NCBI GenBank assembly: GCA_050944685.1
Contig: JBMNRP010000023.1
Location: 1-41,382, forward strand
Direction: 5' to 3'
Length of the DNA: 41,382 nucleotides
DNA from: CADBRN01 sp050944685
Lineage (GTDB): Bacteria; Bacillota; Clostridia; Lachnospirales; Lachnospiraceae
In this document: piece after piece, positions 31,711-40,980 of the stretch
How the letters are laid out: every line of letters begins with the position of its first letter
How positions within the stretch are numbered: the stretch's first letter is position 1
Position numbers and translations under genes: made by a program
Notes under the pieces: model-generated
Database searches by the model: none
Told to the model about the DNA's origin: nothing
Seen by the model: the letters and a program-made list of their open reading frames with translations, nothing else

Positions 31711-32577
31711 ATGCTTGCTACGCTAAATGATGTCCTGAAGATTGCGGAAGAAAAACAGATTGCCATCGGTTCCTTTAACACGCCGAATCTGGAGGCACTG
31801 CAGGCAGTGATCGCAGCGGCGGAGGAAGAACAGCTTCCTGTGATTATTATGTTTGCACAGTGCCATGAGCCGTGGATCCCGGTCGATGTGATCGGACCGA
31901 TCATGGTTGATTTCGCGAAGAAGGCATCGGTTCCGGTCTGCGTTCATATGGACCACGGAGAAACACTTGATTATGTTCAGAAGACCGTTGATCTCGGTTT
32001 CACTTCGGTAATGTATGACGGTTCCACGCTTCCTTATGAGGAGAATGTCGCGAATACGAAGAAAGCTGTTGAGATCGCCTCCGGGACGGGAGCTTCTGTC
32101 GAGGCGGAACTCGGATCTATGGGGAGAAGAGAATCCGGAGCAGGCGATAAGACCGGCGATCAGGATGAGACAAAAATCTATACCGACCCGGATCTGGCAG
32201 CAAAGTTTGTGAAGGAAACAGGGATCGATGCACTTGCCTGTTCCTTCGGAACGACGCATGGCATTTATCTGGAGGAACCGAAGCTTGACTTTGATGTTGT
32301 GCGCAATGTCCGTACAAGAACAAACAATATGCCGGTAGTTATGCACGGAGGTTCAGGCGTCAGCCGTGAGGATTATCACAGTGCGGTGAAGGCCGGCGTG
32401 AGAAAAATCAATTATTTCACATACCTGGACAAGTCCGGAGGAACGGCGGCGGTCGAGTATGCGAAGAATCTTAAGGAAAATGAACCGGCTTTCTTCTCCG
32501 GCGTCATGATTGAGGCGCGCGAGGCTATGAAGGAAAACGCGCGGACGGCGATCCGAATGTTTGCGTTGCGTGAGTGA
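31711..32577 (+). CDS. Class II fructose-bisphosphate aldolase family protein
   Basis: The 288-residue enzyme has the class II (zinc) aldolase motifs: HMDHGE (79-84, catalytic D81 and ligand H82), SVMYDGSTLPYEENV (99-113), VEAELGSMG (130-138), H183 and H212 (HGGSGV). It should cleave a ketose phosphate into dihydroxyacetone phosphate and an aldehyde. As the operon also has an isomerase and an FGGY kinase, a ketose 1-phosphate or similar is more likely than fructose 1,6-bisphosphate of central glycolysis. A GGGAGG site precedes the start. It is first of four genes in one direction. Confidence 0.9.
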   Translation: MLATLNDVLKIAEEKQIAIGSFNTPNLEALQAVIAAAEEEQLPVIIMFAQCHEPWIPVDVIGPIMVDFAKKASVPVCVHMDHGETLDYVQKTVDLGFTSVMYDGSTLPYEENVANTKKAVEIASGTGASVEAELGSMGRRESGAGDKTGDQDETKIYTDPDLAAKFVKETGIDALACSFGTTHGIYLEEPKLDFDVVRNVRTRTNNMPVVMHGGSGVSREDYHSAVKAGVRKINYFTYLDKSGGTAAVEYAKNLKENEPAFFSGVMIEAREAMKENARTAIRMFALRE

Positions 32578-32617
32578 GTATCTGAATGTCTGAAGATTTT
32601 TTCAGGAGGTTTTTACG

Positions 32618-34021
32618 ATGGGAAGAAAAATGACGTTTGCACTCGCTTTTGCCAACCGCGGCATGATGCCCGGAGAACTGATCTACGGAGCGAGAGATGA
32701 CATGATCAAGGCGGTCACGGATGCCGGCTATAATTACATCGCGATGGATCCGGAGCTCACCCGCTTCGGTGGTATCGAGACGAGAGAAGAGGGAAGACTG
32801 TATGCAAAATGGCTGAAAGAGCACGAGGGACAGTACGACGGGGTGATCTTTTCAATGCCGATCTTTGCAGATGAGAACGGAGCTATCACTGCCCTTCAGG
32901 ATGCAGGTGTCCCGATATTGATGCAGGCATATCCGGATGAGATCGGCAAGATGGACTTTGCTCATCGCCGCGATGCTTTCTGTGGCAAGTTCTCCGTCAC
33001 CGATGTGTTCACGCAGTATGGAGTTCCATTTACCGTTCTGAAACCGCATGTGGTTCATCCGCTGACGCCAAAGTTTCAGGAGAACCTGCGCGATTTTGCC
33101 GCTGTCTGCCGCGTTGTAAACGGAATGAAGCGATTCAGCATCGGCTGCATCGGCGCCAGAACCACTGCTTTCAAGACCGTTCGTTTTGACGAGATCACGA
33201 TGCAGAAGTATGGCATCAACGTAGAATCCCTCGACCTGTCGGACCTCTTCTTCCGCGTCAGCAAACTGGCGGATGATGATGAGGCGGTCGCAAAGAGAAG
33301 GGATGAGCTGAAAGCATATTCCGATTTCTCAAAAGTACCGGAAAAGAACATGAACAATCTGGCAAAGGTTTCGGCAGTCATGGATCAGTACATTGATGAG
33401 TATCAGCTTGATGCTCTCGCACTCCGCTGCTGGAACGAGATGGAGGAACAGCTCCGCATTACGCCCTGCGTACTTCTCGGCTATCTGAATGACCGAGGGA
33501 TCCCGGCTTCCTGTGAGATCGATATGTGCTCCGCACTCTGCATGCGCGCGATGAGTCTTGCCAGCGAACAGCCGACGGCAGTTCTCGACTGGAACAATAA
33601 CTATGGGGATGACGAAAACAAGGTTATTCTCTTCCACTGTGGACCGGTCGCTCAGAGCCTGATGACGGCCAGGGGAACTGTCACGAATCATAAGATGTTC
33701 GATAAGACGGATCCGGGTTCTGGCTGGGGAAGCAATGAGGGACGCATCAGGCCCGGTGACGTGACGATTTCCAACTGTCAGACAAAAGACGGAAAGATCG
33801 TGATCTACGCGAGCGAGGGCACCTTCACGGATGATCCGATCGAAGACGCATATTTCGGGTGCGCCGGTGTCTGCCAGATAGAGGATCTGCAGAATAAGCT
33901 GATCCGTCTCGCGCGCGGCGGGTTCAAACATCATACGACCATCGGATACGGACATATGAAGGAGATTCTGAAAGAGGCATTTACTATTTATCTGCACTGG
34001 GATTGGGTAGAAATCGGTTAA
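32618..34021 (+). CDS. L-fucose/L-arabinose isomerase-like sugar isomerase
   Basis: The 467-residue protein belongs to the FucI/AraA-like isomerase superfamily: an N-terminal Rossmann-like half (GVIFSMPIFADENGA), a second domain with GCIGARTTAF, and the C-terminal half with EIDMCSALCMRA, DWNNNYG, LFHCGP and GGFKHHTTIGYGHM containing the probable metal-binding Glu, Asp and His residues. It is shorter than true FucI (about 590 residues), as are several isomerases of other aldoses, including those assigned to sulfoquinovose. AGGAGG lies before ATG 32618. It should provide the ketose for the next gene, an FGGY kinase. The sugar is not known. Confidence 0.83.
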   Translation: MGRKMTFALAFANRGMMPGELIYGARDDMIKAVTDAGYNYIAMDPELTRFGGIETREEGRLYAKWLKEHEGQYDGVIFSMPIFADENGAITALQDAGVPILMQAYPDEIGKMDFAHRRDAFCGKFSVTDVFTQYGVPFTVLKPHVVHPLTPKFQENLRDFAAVCRVVNGMKRFSIGCIGARTTAFKTVRFDEITMQKYGINVESLDLSDLFFRVSKLADDDEAVAKRRDELKAYSDFSKVPEKNMNNLAKVSAVMDQYIDEYQLDALALRCWNEMEEQLRITPCVLLGYLNDRGIPASCEIDMCSALCMRAMSLASEQPTAVLDWNNNYGDDENKVILFHCGPVAQSLMTARGTVTNHKMFDKTDPGSGWGSNEGRIRPGDVTISNCQTKDGKIVIYASEGTFTDDPIEDAYFGCAGVCQIEDLQNKLIRLARGGFKHHTTIGYGHMKEILKEAFTIYLHWDWVEIG

Positions 34022-34052
34022 TATTATTATTGGATTATTGAAAGGCTTTTTT

Positions 34053-35552
34053 ATGGTGATTGGGGGACTTGATATCGGCACTACCGGGTGTAAGCTGACG
34101 GTTTTTGACGAGACAGGCAGCTGCCTCGTTCAGGCATACCGCGATTATCCTGTCAGCCGCGGACAGGATGAATCGACGGTGGATGCCGGTGCACTCTGGC
34201 TCTCTGTGTCGGAAGTCATATCGGAGATCGCGGAAAGGTATCCGGATCTTGCCGGGATCGGTATCACGAGCTTCGGGGAATCGTTTGTCATGATCGATGA
34301 AAATGACAGACCGCTCGCGCCGGTAATGCTCTATACGGATCCCAGAGGAAAGAAAGAACGCGAGACACTGGAAGAAAAGCTCGGAAGTCGTCATATCATG
34401 GAGATCTCCGGGCTGCGTCCACATGAGATGTATAGTCTGCCGAAGCTGATCTGGATGAAAGATCATGAACCGGAAGTGTTTGCAAGAGCAAAGCATGTTT
34501 TTCTGATGGGTGATTTTGTCGCCTATATGCTGACGCATGAGAAAAAGATCGACTATTCTCTGGCGACGAGGACGATGGCTTTTGATATCCGGAACTGCCG
34601 CTGGAGCGAAGAGATTTTCGGAGCCGCCGGAATTGATCCGTCACTGTTTTCCGAACCGGTCCCGGACGGAACGGCTGTCGGACGGGTTCGCCCGGAGGTC
34701 TCTGCAAAGACGGGCCTCCGCCCGTGGACTCAGATCATCATCGGATGCCACGACCAGGTGGCCGCCGCGACGGGAGCAGGCGTATTTTCGGAGGAACTTG
34801 CCGTGGACGGTGCGGGAACGGTTGAGTGCCTGACGCCGGTGTTTAAGGAAATCCCGCCGATGGATGCCAGATATGACGGAAATTATGCGGTCGTTCCCTA
34901 TGTAGTTCCGGGCACTTACGTCTGTTACGCTTTTTCATACACTGGCGGAGCGCTCATGCAATGGTGTACGGAGACACTGGCGAAGAAAGAAAAAGAGCTG
35001 GCAAAGCAGAAAGGTATTTCCGTCAACGAATGGCTGGAACAGGCCTGGATCCGCAGGAACGGGAATGAACCCTCCGGCATGCTGGTACTGCCACACTTTG
35101 CCGGGGCGGCTACACCGTATATGGACACCGGTTCGAAGGGAGCAGTCATTGGTCTGACAATGGGGACGCGCGTCGAGGATATTTACCGGGCCTGCATGGA
35201 AGGCGTCGTCTACGAGATGCATCTCAATGAGGAACATCTGGCTTTGGCGAGACCGAAATACAAGAAGCTGATCGCAACGGGTGGCGGAGCACATTCCGAG
35301 GTGTGGATGCAGATGAAGGCGGACGTACTGAACCGTCCGATCACGGCTTTAGAGACAGTCAATGCAGGCACTGTCGGCTGTGCGATGCTGACAGGAGTGG
35401 CTCTTGGGATCTGGAGCAGTCCGGAAGAAGCGGCAAAGACGATGGTCCATGAAGTAAAGACGTATGAACCAGATGCCGGAATGCATGAGAAATATATGAA
35501 GATCTATGAGCGGTACCGTCAGCTGTATGATGCTGTGAGGCCACTCGTGTAA
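34053..35552 (+). CDS. FGGY-family carbohydrate kinase
   Basis: The protein of about 499 residues starts with GGLDIGTTGCKLTVFDETG, the phosphate-1 motif of FGGY kinases, has the catalytic-Asp region IIIGCHDQVAAATGAG, and the C-terminal ATP-binding segment LIATGGGAHSEVWMQMKADV, continued by AGTVGCAMLTGVALG. ATG 34053 is chosen with AAAGG in front; an upstream TTG extends the frame by five codons. FGGY kinases phosphorylate ketoses or polyols; with the isomerase before it and the aldolase, the expected substrate is a ketose formed from an imported aldose. Confidence 0.9.
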   Translation: MVIGGLDIGTTGCKLTVFDETGSCLVQAYRDYPVSRGQDESTVDAGALWLSVSEVISEIAERYPDLAGIGITSFGESFVMIDENDRPLAPVMLYTDPRGKKERETLEEKLGSRHIMEISGLRPHEMYSLPKLIWMKDHEPEVFARAKHVFLMGDFVAYMLTHEKKIDYSLATRTMAFDIRNCRWSEEIFGAAGIDPSLFSEPVPDGTAVGRVRPEVSAKTGLRPWTQIIIGCHDQVAAATGAGVFSEELAVDGAGTVECLTPVFKEIPPMDARYDGNYAVVPYVVPGTYVCYAFSYTGGALMQWCTETLAKKEKELAKQKGISVNEWLEQAWIRRNGNEPSGMLVLPHFAGAATPYMDTGSKGAVIGLTMGTRVEDIYRACMEGVVYEMHLNEEHLALARPKYKKLIATGGGAHSEVWMQMKADVLNRPITALETVNAGTVGCAMLTGVALGIWSSPEEAAKTMVHEVKTYEPDAGMHEKYMKIYERYRQLYDAVRPLV

Positions 35553-35572
35553 TAATCGGGGGTAATTAACAA

Positions 35573-36541
35573 ATGAAATACTCGAAGATACAGGGCGTAG
35601 ACAAACCGGTGTCGCGGATTTTTTATGGGACGGCGACTATGCCGTTTTTTGAGGGCGGGGATGAGCATGAACTTTTTGATGCCATGTACGGTCTCGGAAT
35701 TACGGCATACGACACGGCGAGAAATTATCAGCTTTCAGAGAAGTCACTCGGGAACTGGATCGACCTCAGGGGCAACCGTGAGAAGATCGTCGTGCTGTCG
35801 AAGTGCGGACACCCGGCTGATGATGGGCGGAAGCGGATCAATGAAAAGGAGATGCGTGCCGACCTTGCGCAGTCACTGGAATATCTGAAAACGGATTATA
35901 TCGATATTTATCTGCTTCATCGCGATGATCCGGAGATGCCGGTCGGGACGATCGTTGAGATCCTGAATGCGATACACGCTGAGGGAAAAATCCGCGCGTT
36001 TGGCGGATCGAACTGGACATACAGGCGCATCGAAGAAGCGAATGAGTATGCGTACAAAAAGAACCTGCTTCCGTTTACGGTATCGAGCCCGAATTACGGA
36101 CTGGCTGATCAGGTGAGAGATCCCTGGGGCGGCGGATGCGTCTCGGTTTCCGGCCCCGCTAATCAGGACGCGCGCGACTGGTATACGAAAAATCAGATGC
36201 CTGTGATCGCTTTTTCAAGCCTGGGTCGCGGCATGTTTTCAGGGAAAGTAAGGAGCACCGATAAAAATCGGGTCGATAAAATTCTGGATGAATTTGCGGT
36301 TAAGGGCTATGTGAGCGACGATAATTTTGAACGTCTGAGAAGGTGTGAAATCCTGGCAGGTGAAAAGAAGAAAACCGTTTCCCAGATTGCCATGGCGTAT
36401 CTTTTCACAGGGCTGATGAATACGTTTGCCATTGTAAGCACCAGGAGCCCGGAGCGGATGAGGACGAACATTGAGGCACTGGACATTGAACTGACGGAAA
36501 AGGAACGGGCGTGGCTTGATCTTCGGAGAGATTCCCTGTGA
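35573..36541 (+). CDS. Aldo/keto reductase
   Basis: The 322-residue (alpha/beta)8 reductase has the catalytic tetrad in AYDTARNYQLSE (Asp, Tyr), VVLSKCGHP (Lys) and IYLLHRDDP (His), and a C-terminal NADPH-site-like STRSPERMRTN. It is the last gene of the sugar operon, 20 bases after the kinase. It probably reduces the aldehyde released by the aldolase, e.g. a lactaldehyde-type three-carbon product, to balance redox during fermentation. A direct sugar dehydrogenase role is an alternative. Confidence 0.88.
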   Translation: MKYSKIQGVDKPVSRIFYGTATMPFFEGGDEHELFDAMYGLGITAYDTARNYQLSEKSLGNWIDLRGNREKIVVLSKCGHPADDGRKRINEKEMRADLAQSLEYLKTDYIDIYLLHRDDPEMPVGTIVEILNAIHAEGKIRAFGGSNWTYRRIEEANEYAYKKNLLPFTVSSPNYGLADQVRDPWGGGCVSVSGPANQDARDWYTKNQMPVIAFSSLGRGMFSGKVRSTDKNRVDKILDEFAVKGYVSDDNFERLRRCEILAGEKKKTVSQIAMAYLFTGLMNTFAIVSTRSPERMRTNIEALDIELTEKERAWLDLRRDSL

Positions 36542-36601
36542 CTATTTCCCATATGTGCGGGTGAAACAGGATCAATAAACTTCAGACAGGTAATGCAATG
36601 C

Positions 36602-36607
36602 TATAAT
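36602..36607 (+). promoter_or_regulatory. Predicted -10 box of the DUF362 gene
   Basis: TATAAT at 36602-36607, 60 bases before the start of the next gene, with only a weak -35 (ACTTCA) 17 bases upstream. It suggests a transcript separate from the sugar operon. Confidence 0.4.
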
Positions 36608-36666
36608 ATATTTAATCTGGAATAATCATTACTGAAATACAGTCCGGAAAGGAGACGAGATGACAT

Positions 36667-37662
36667 ATGATAAGTGATGGAAGCGTATATGTTCCTTATG
36701 AAAAAAGAAGCGGAAATGAATCTATTGTGTACTTCACTCGTGATCTTTCCGCCGCCGGTCTCGCCAGGGCATATGAGAAAGTAAATGGCAATATATGCGG
36801 CAAGACAGGTATTAAGCTGCACACCGGTGAAAAGCACGGACCGAACATCATTCCCCATGCCTGGGTAGAGAGCCTGCTCAAGAGCGAACCTGAATTGAAA
36901 GATGCCAGCATTGTGGAAACGAATACCTACTATGAGGGAGACCGCTATACAACGGAAATGCACCGGGAAACTCTGCAGGTGAATGGATGGACATTCTGCC
37001 CGGTTGACATCATGGATGAAGAGGGTACAGCATTACTTCCGGTCAAAGGCGGCAAGTGGATGAAGGAAATATCTGTGGGCTCGCATATGACCAGCTATGA
37101 TTCCCTGGTCGTCCTTACGCATTTCAAAGGGCATGTAGAGGGAGGCTTCGGCGGTTCGAACAAGAATATCGGCATCGGCTGCGCGGACGGCCGGATTGGC
37201 AAGCGCTGGATTCATACCCGCGAAGGAGAAGGCCAGTGGTCCATTAACAGGGAAGAGCTGATGGAGCGTATTACCGAATCCAGTAAGGCCACGACAGATT
37301 TCTTTGGCAATCGGATTACCTTTGTCAATGTGATGCGCAACATGTCGGTTTCATGCGACTGCGAAGGTACTGCGGCGCAGCCTGTTGTAACGCCTGATGT
37401 CGGCATTCTTGCTTCAACCGATATCCTTGCCGCTGATCAGGCCTGCGTTGACCTTGTCTATGCGATGAAGGAAGAGGACCATCATGATCTGGTAGAGCGC
37501 ATGGAATCTCGTCATGGTCTGCGTCAGCTTTCCTGCATGAAGGAAATGGGCATGGGCAATGACCGCTATCTGCTGGTGGATCTGGACCATGACGATAAGA
37601 TCATTACCCGCGAAGAGGCGGTTGCACACGTTGTCCCATTTGTATTGGAGCAGAAGAATTGA
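36667..37662 (+). CDS. DUF362-domain protein without ferredoxin domain
   Basis: The 331-residue protein matches the DUF362 family: VYFTRDLSAAGL, GKTGIKLHTGEKHGPN, and the central VVLTHFKGHVEGGFGGSNKN with IGIGCADGRIGK. Many relatives carry a C-terminal 2x[4Fe-4S] ferredoxin; here the protein ends with DILAADQACVDLVYAM and no cysteine clusters. DUF362 has no firm function; redox or cofactor-related roles are proposed. The promoter appears to be its own. It is followed at 30 bases by the broken ROK regulator. Confidence 0.83.
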   Translation: MISDGSVYVPYEKRSGNESIVYFTRDLSAAGLARAYEKVNGNICGKTGIKLHTGEKHGPNIIPHAWVESLLKSEPELKDASIVETNTYYEGDRYTTEMHRETLQVNGWTFCPVDIMDEEGTALLPVKGGKWMKEISVGSHMTSYDSLVVLTHFKGHVEGGFGGSNKNIGIGCADGRIGKRWIHTREGEGQWSINREELMERITESSKATTDFFGNRITFVNVMRNMSVSCDCEGTAAQPVVTPDVGILASTDILAADQACVDLVYAMKEEDHHDLVERMESRHGLRQLSCMKEMGMGNDRYLLVDLDHDDKIITREEAVAHVVPFVLEQKN

Positions 37663-37692
37663 CAGGCATCATTCTTATTTCGAGGAAAAGCA

Positions 37693-38265
37693 ATGGCGGG
37701 AAATTCAGGTGCAGACATGGAAAATACAGGGCATTATATTATCAGCGCGAAACGATACAACAGGGGATTGATCCTGAAACTGATATCGACAGGCCAATGC
37801 CGCTCACGAATAGAACTCGCCCAGGCAACCGGGCTGGCAAAAATGACGGTCAGCAATATTATCGGGGAGTATATAAAAAGCGGAATCATCGAGGAAAAAG
37901 AGGAAGAAAAAACGGATTCCTGCGGGAGAAATCCTGTCCTTCTCACTTTTGCCCCGACAGCGCCGCATGTGATAGGATTGCTGATTTTTCGAGATTATGT
38001 GGAGGCGGTTCTCTGTGATATGAATCTCAATATCGGTGTGGCCTCGATCGGCCCGGTTGTATTTGACCATGACAATAATTGTGCGGCTCTCGCCGAAACA
38101 GAGAACTGTATTCAGAATTTCTGCAGTATCTGGAAAAATATGTCCGGGATTATCAGTATGGATCGTGGTTTCATCAGCTTGATCAGAATAACAGACCGAT
38201 TGGAACTGTCTGGCCTGGAAAATCAGACCTTTACCATGCCGCGCAATCGTGTCTTATTCCGCTGA
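37693..38265 (+). pseudogene. ROK-family repressor, truncated by deletion
   Basis: The first 80 residues hold the MarR-like HTH of ROK repressors (LILKLISTGQCRSRIELAQA, TGLAKMTVSNIIGEYIKSG), followed by the beginning of the ROK sugar-kinase-like domain (ligand-domain start at HVIGLLIFRDY). The sequence then jumps from IGPVVFD directly to HDNNCAALAE, part of the ND.N..A..E motif that should stand about 60 residues later. From about 38098 the frame runs out of phase over the tail of an AGE-family gene, so the final 50 residues are not a natural protein. A normal ROK regulator is about 390 residues. This was likely the sugar operon's repressor and is inactive as an effector-controlled protein. 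Confidence 0.7.
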
Positions 38266-38360
38266 CGGATCCTTCAAAATCTATCGCCGTGGCTGTTCTG
38301 GCCTATTATTCAGAAATGGGTGAGTGCCTGCATGCCAGGGCAGTGTCAGATATACTGTAA
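38098..38360 (+). pseudogene. AGE-family (N-acylglucosamine 2-epimerase/YihS-like) C-terminal fragment
   Basis: In the frame ending at 38360 the translation ELYSEFLQYLEKYVRDYQYG followed by SWFHQLD and TVWPGKSDLYHAAQS is the C-terminal catalytic region of AGE-family isomerases/epimerases, with the conserved WPGK-D-YH motif. Only about 85 residues of some 390 remain. It is fused to the ROK gene around 38098, evidently by a deletion. AGE members include mannose and sulfoquinovose isomerases. Confidence 0.65.
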
Positions 38361-38373
38361 GACATTATACACG

Positions 38374-38420
38374 AATCCCTGCAAGTCTTGAATTTATCAA
38401 GCTTGCAGGGATTGTTTATT
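38374..38420 (+). terminator. Intrinsic terminator, copy 2 of the second dispersed pair
   Basis: AATCCCTGCAAG (38374-38385) pairs with CTTGCAGGGATT (38402-38413), then GTTTATTTC. The stem is longer than at 29299-29336, and the loop is nearly the same. Confidence 0.75.
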
Positions 38421-38573
38421 TCTTCAAGAGAGTGTATTGGCCGATTGAATAGCAGCCGTCAATACTTTGATTTTAATATTTGCTTCCGGAACAGATGTGG
38501 AGGATAATAATGGCAGATATGGTTGTCATTATTGTGGTGTATGACAACATGAGAGATATTTCGGGATTTCGTT

Positions 38574-39239
38574 ATGAGAGCAGACAGAAAAAAGAAAATT
38601 ACCCTGATCATTGCTGCGGCCATTGTTTTGTTTGGAGCAATCGTGTTCTTGTTTTTCAATAGGAAGGGCACATCATCTCTCAGACGGCCTGATCGCTGGA
38701 GGGGAAGTGTTGTTGTTTATAAAAGCAATAGAGATGAAGACGGCGACGGAACAGATGATCAGACGGATATATTGCAGAGCGCCATCCGGTATATCGGGAC
38801 AAAACCAAAATACAAAAGCAAATATTACGATGGCGGTTATCCGGATGACGGTTATGGTGTATGCACCGATCTTGTCGCAGCCGCTTTAAAGGGAGCCGGT
38901 TACGATCTGAGAGAACTGGTAGATCAGGATATACGTGAACATCCTGAAAATTACGATGTTGTCACTCCGGATTCCAATATTGATTATCGGCGTGTCAAAA
39001 ATCTGCGTGTGTGGTTTAAGAACAATGCCATTTCTTGTTCATTGGATTTGAATGATATTGAGGAATGGCAGGGTGGAGATATTGTTATTTTCGAAAATCA
39101 TATCGGAATCGTTTCAGATCGAAGAAATGAACGTGGAGTTCCATATGTGATACATCATAGCGGCCCCACGCAGCGTCACTATGAAGAGGATATTCTGGAG
39201 AAACGGAATGATCTGGCGGGGCACTACCGGATGTCATGA
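38574..39239 (+). CDS. DUF1287-family cell-envelope protein
   Basis: The 221-residue protein has an N-terminal membrane anchor (about residues 9-27) and a DUF1287 domain of NlpC/P60-like character: GVCTDLVAAAL with a candidate nucleophile Cys, NIDYRRVKNLRVWFK, WQGGDIVIFENHIGIVSD, and a late VIHHSGP and GHYRMS. The family is thought to have cysteine peptidase or amidase folds acting on cell-wall material. The start has no strong ribosome site; ATG 38574 is the only choice before the anchor. Confidence 0.83.
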   Translation: MRADRKKKITLIIAAAIVLFGAIVFLFFNRKGTSSLRRPDRWRGSVVVYKSNRDEDGDGTDDQTDILQSAIRYIGTKPKYKSKYYDGGYPDDGYGVCTDLVAAALKGAGYDLRELVDQDIREHPENYDVVTPDSNIDYRRVKNLRVWFKNNAISCSLDLNDIEEWQGGDIVIFENHIGIVSDRRNERGVPYVIHHSGPTQRHYEEDILEKRNDLAGHYRMS

Positions 39240-39314
39240 TTTCGCGATTCTGAAACACGGGAATATAGTATAGGGATAATATAACTCGAAGATTGTAATG
39301 GAGAAAATAAAACC

Positions 39315-39593
39315 ATGAGCAGAAGACCCAAAATAAAGATAACTTTAATCGATCGAAAAGGTGAACATGGATGTCATCGAGGACACAAGGTTGGTGACAG
39401 CTGGGATTTCGATACAGAAAGGGGGAATCTGTGTCCAATGGCAATGCATGTAGCTTTTCCATATATAGATATTCTTCGTTACGGAGGTTCAATACCCGGC
39501 AATCCGTCCGGGACAGCAGTATTCGGGTGCCCTGATGTTGATACGATCAACGTTTTTAAAATTGAAGTTATTGATGAGGCTCAGGAAAAATAA
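39315..39593 (+). CDS. TIGR04076-family small protein
   Basis: The 92-residue protein has the pattern of the TIGR04076 family: a short beta-strand start (KIKITLIDRKG), CHRGHKVGDSWDF, NLCPMAMHVAFPYIDILRYG, and a late cysteine in VFGCPDVDTINVFKIEVID. The three cysteines suggest metal or redox function. A GGAG site lies upstream. The function of the family is unknown. It converges with the MATE gene with only 16 bases between the stop codons. Confidence 0.78.
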   Translation: MSRRPKIKITLIDRKGEHGCHRGHKVGDSWDFDTERGNLCPMAMHVAFPYIDILRYGGSIPGNPSGTAVFGCPDVDTINVFKIEVIDEAQEK

Positions 39594-39609
39594 CAAGAAT
39601 GTTAGCGTA

Positions 39610-40950
39610 TCATTCCGGATTCTGAACCACCTTTTTTGAGACAACGATGTACATGATCGCTCCGACAATAAATGAAATCACATCGGCAACCGGCTGTGAC
39701 CATACCAGCCCGTCCGCTCCGAAGAAAATATCAAGGATGAACAACATCGGGATGTATACGAGGCCCTGACGGCTGATATTGGTGATCAGTGAGGCAACTG
39801 CCGCACCCATCGCCTGCAAGGTATTCGTGATGACATAGAACATGCCGAAAAGTGGTCCTGTACATAACAGAATTCTGGCGAATTTTACTGCATAATCGAA
39901 GGCATCCGGTTCTGACAGGAAAGCGGAAACAAGCTGATTGGTAAACAGATAGCACAATAACGTAAGAATGACTCCGAGAAAGGTGGCAAAAATCATGGCA
40001 AAGCGAAAGTAGGCTCTGAACTTTTTCCAGTTTTTGGCACCCGTGCAGTATCCGAGAAGCGGCTGTACGCCCTGACCGATACCCATGGAGATCATTCCGG
40101 TTATCATTACGATCTTCATTGCTACGCCGATACCGGCTACCGCCATGTCTCCATAGGCAGCCATTTTGGCATTCATTATTATCTGAGCGACGCTCATTAA
40201 CAGAGAGCCGAGGGATGCCGGAACACCTATGGAAAAAACACCGGTCGCGACTTTATCTTTAACGGAAAAATTTTTAAGACTTACGTCCAGAATTGATTTC
40301 CCGCGAATGTAATATACAAGATAATATACGGCTCCGGCAGTCTCCCCGATAAATGTCGCAAGCGCGCATCCTGCTACGCCCCAATGGAAACCGGAAATGA
40401 AGAGCGGATCGAGACCCATATTGGTCAGGTTTCCGATCAATTGCCCCACCATGGCTCTTGTAGCCTGTCCTTCGGCGCGCTGGATATTGGAAAAGCAGCT
40501 TGAGATGAGTGAAAACACTCCACAGAAGCTGACAATTGTCAGGTACGTCCTGGTATAGTTCCATGTATGGCTGCTCGCTCCAATCAGCTTCAGAAGCGGA
40601 TTCATGAAAATCACCATCAGAGCAGTCAGGATGATACCGATTCCGATACAGCTCCACATACAGAAGGCGCCGACTTTGCCGGCGTATTCTTTTTTGCCTT
40701 CTCCAAAGGCACGGGAGATTACGCTGGTTCCTCCGGCCCCGAAGATAGTGCCTATGGCCATAAAAATCAGGAACACAGGTGTTGAAAGCGATACCGCCGC
40801 CACCTGATAAGCATCGTTTGTCTGCCCTATGAAAAATGTGTCTGCCAGATTATAGATCAGGGTCATCAGCATGGCGATTACGGCAGGCAGAGCATTCTGC
40901 AGAATTGCTTTCCCTACAGGCATCTTATCGTATTTCTCAAGGGACTGCAT
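39610..40950 (-). CDS. MATE-family efflux transporter
   Basis: The 446-residue protein has twelve predicted helices in two similar halves and the MATE features DTFFIGQ near helix 1-2, GAGGTSVISRAFGEGK in the first half, and GIGQGVQPLLGYC in the second. It exports cationic drugs or metabolites with Na+ or H+. It lies 30 bases downstream of a MarR gene in the same direction, the usual arrangement of a drug-responsive repressor and its pump. Confidence 0.9.
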   Translation of the reverse strand: MQSLEKYDKMPVGKAILQNALPAVIAMLMTLIYNLADTFFIGQTNDAYQVAAVSLSTPVFLIFMAIGTIFGAGGTSVISRAFGEGKKEYAGKVGAFCMWSCIGIGIILTALMVIFMNPLLKLIGASSHTWNYTRTYLTIVSFCGVFSLISSCFSNIQRAEGQATRAMVGQLIGNLTNMGLDPLFISGFHWGVAGCALATFIGETAGAVYYLVYYIRGKSILDVSLKNFSVKDKVATGVFSIGVPASLGSLLMSVAQIIMNAKMAAYGDMAVAGIGVAMKIVMITGMISMGIGQGVQPLLGYCTGAKNWKKFRAYFRFAMIFATFLGVILTLLCYLFTNQLVSAFLSEPDAFDYAVKFARILLCTGPLFGMFYVITNTLQAMGAAVASLITNISRQGLVYIPMLFILDIFFGADGLVWSQPVADVISFIVGAIMYIVVSKKVVQNPE

Positions 40951-40980
40951 TTTTCTGGTTTCCCTCCTCCCTTTATTGTA

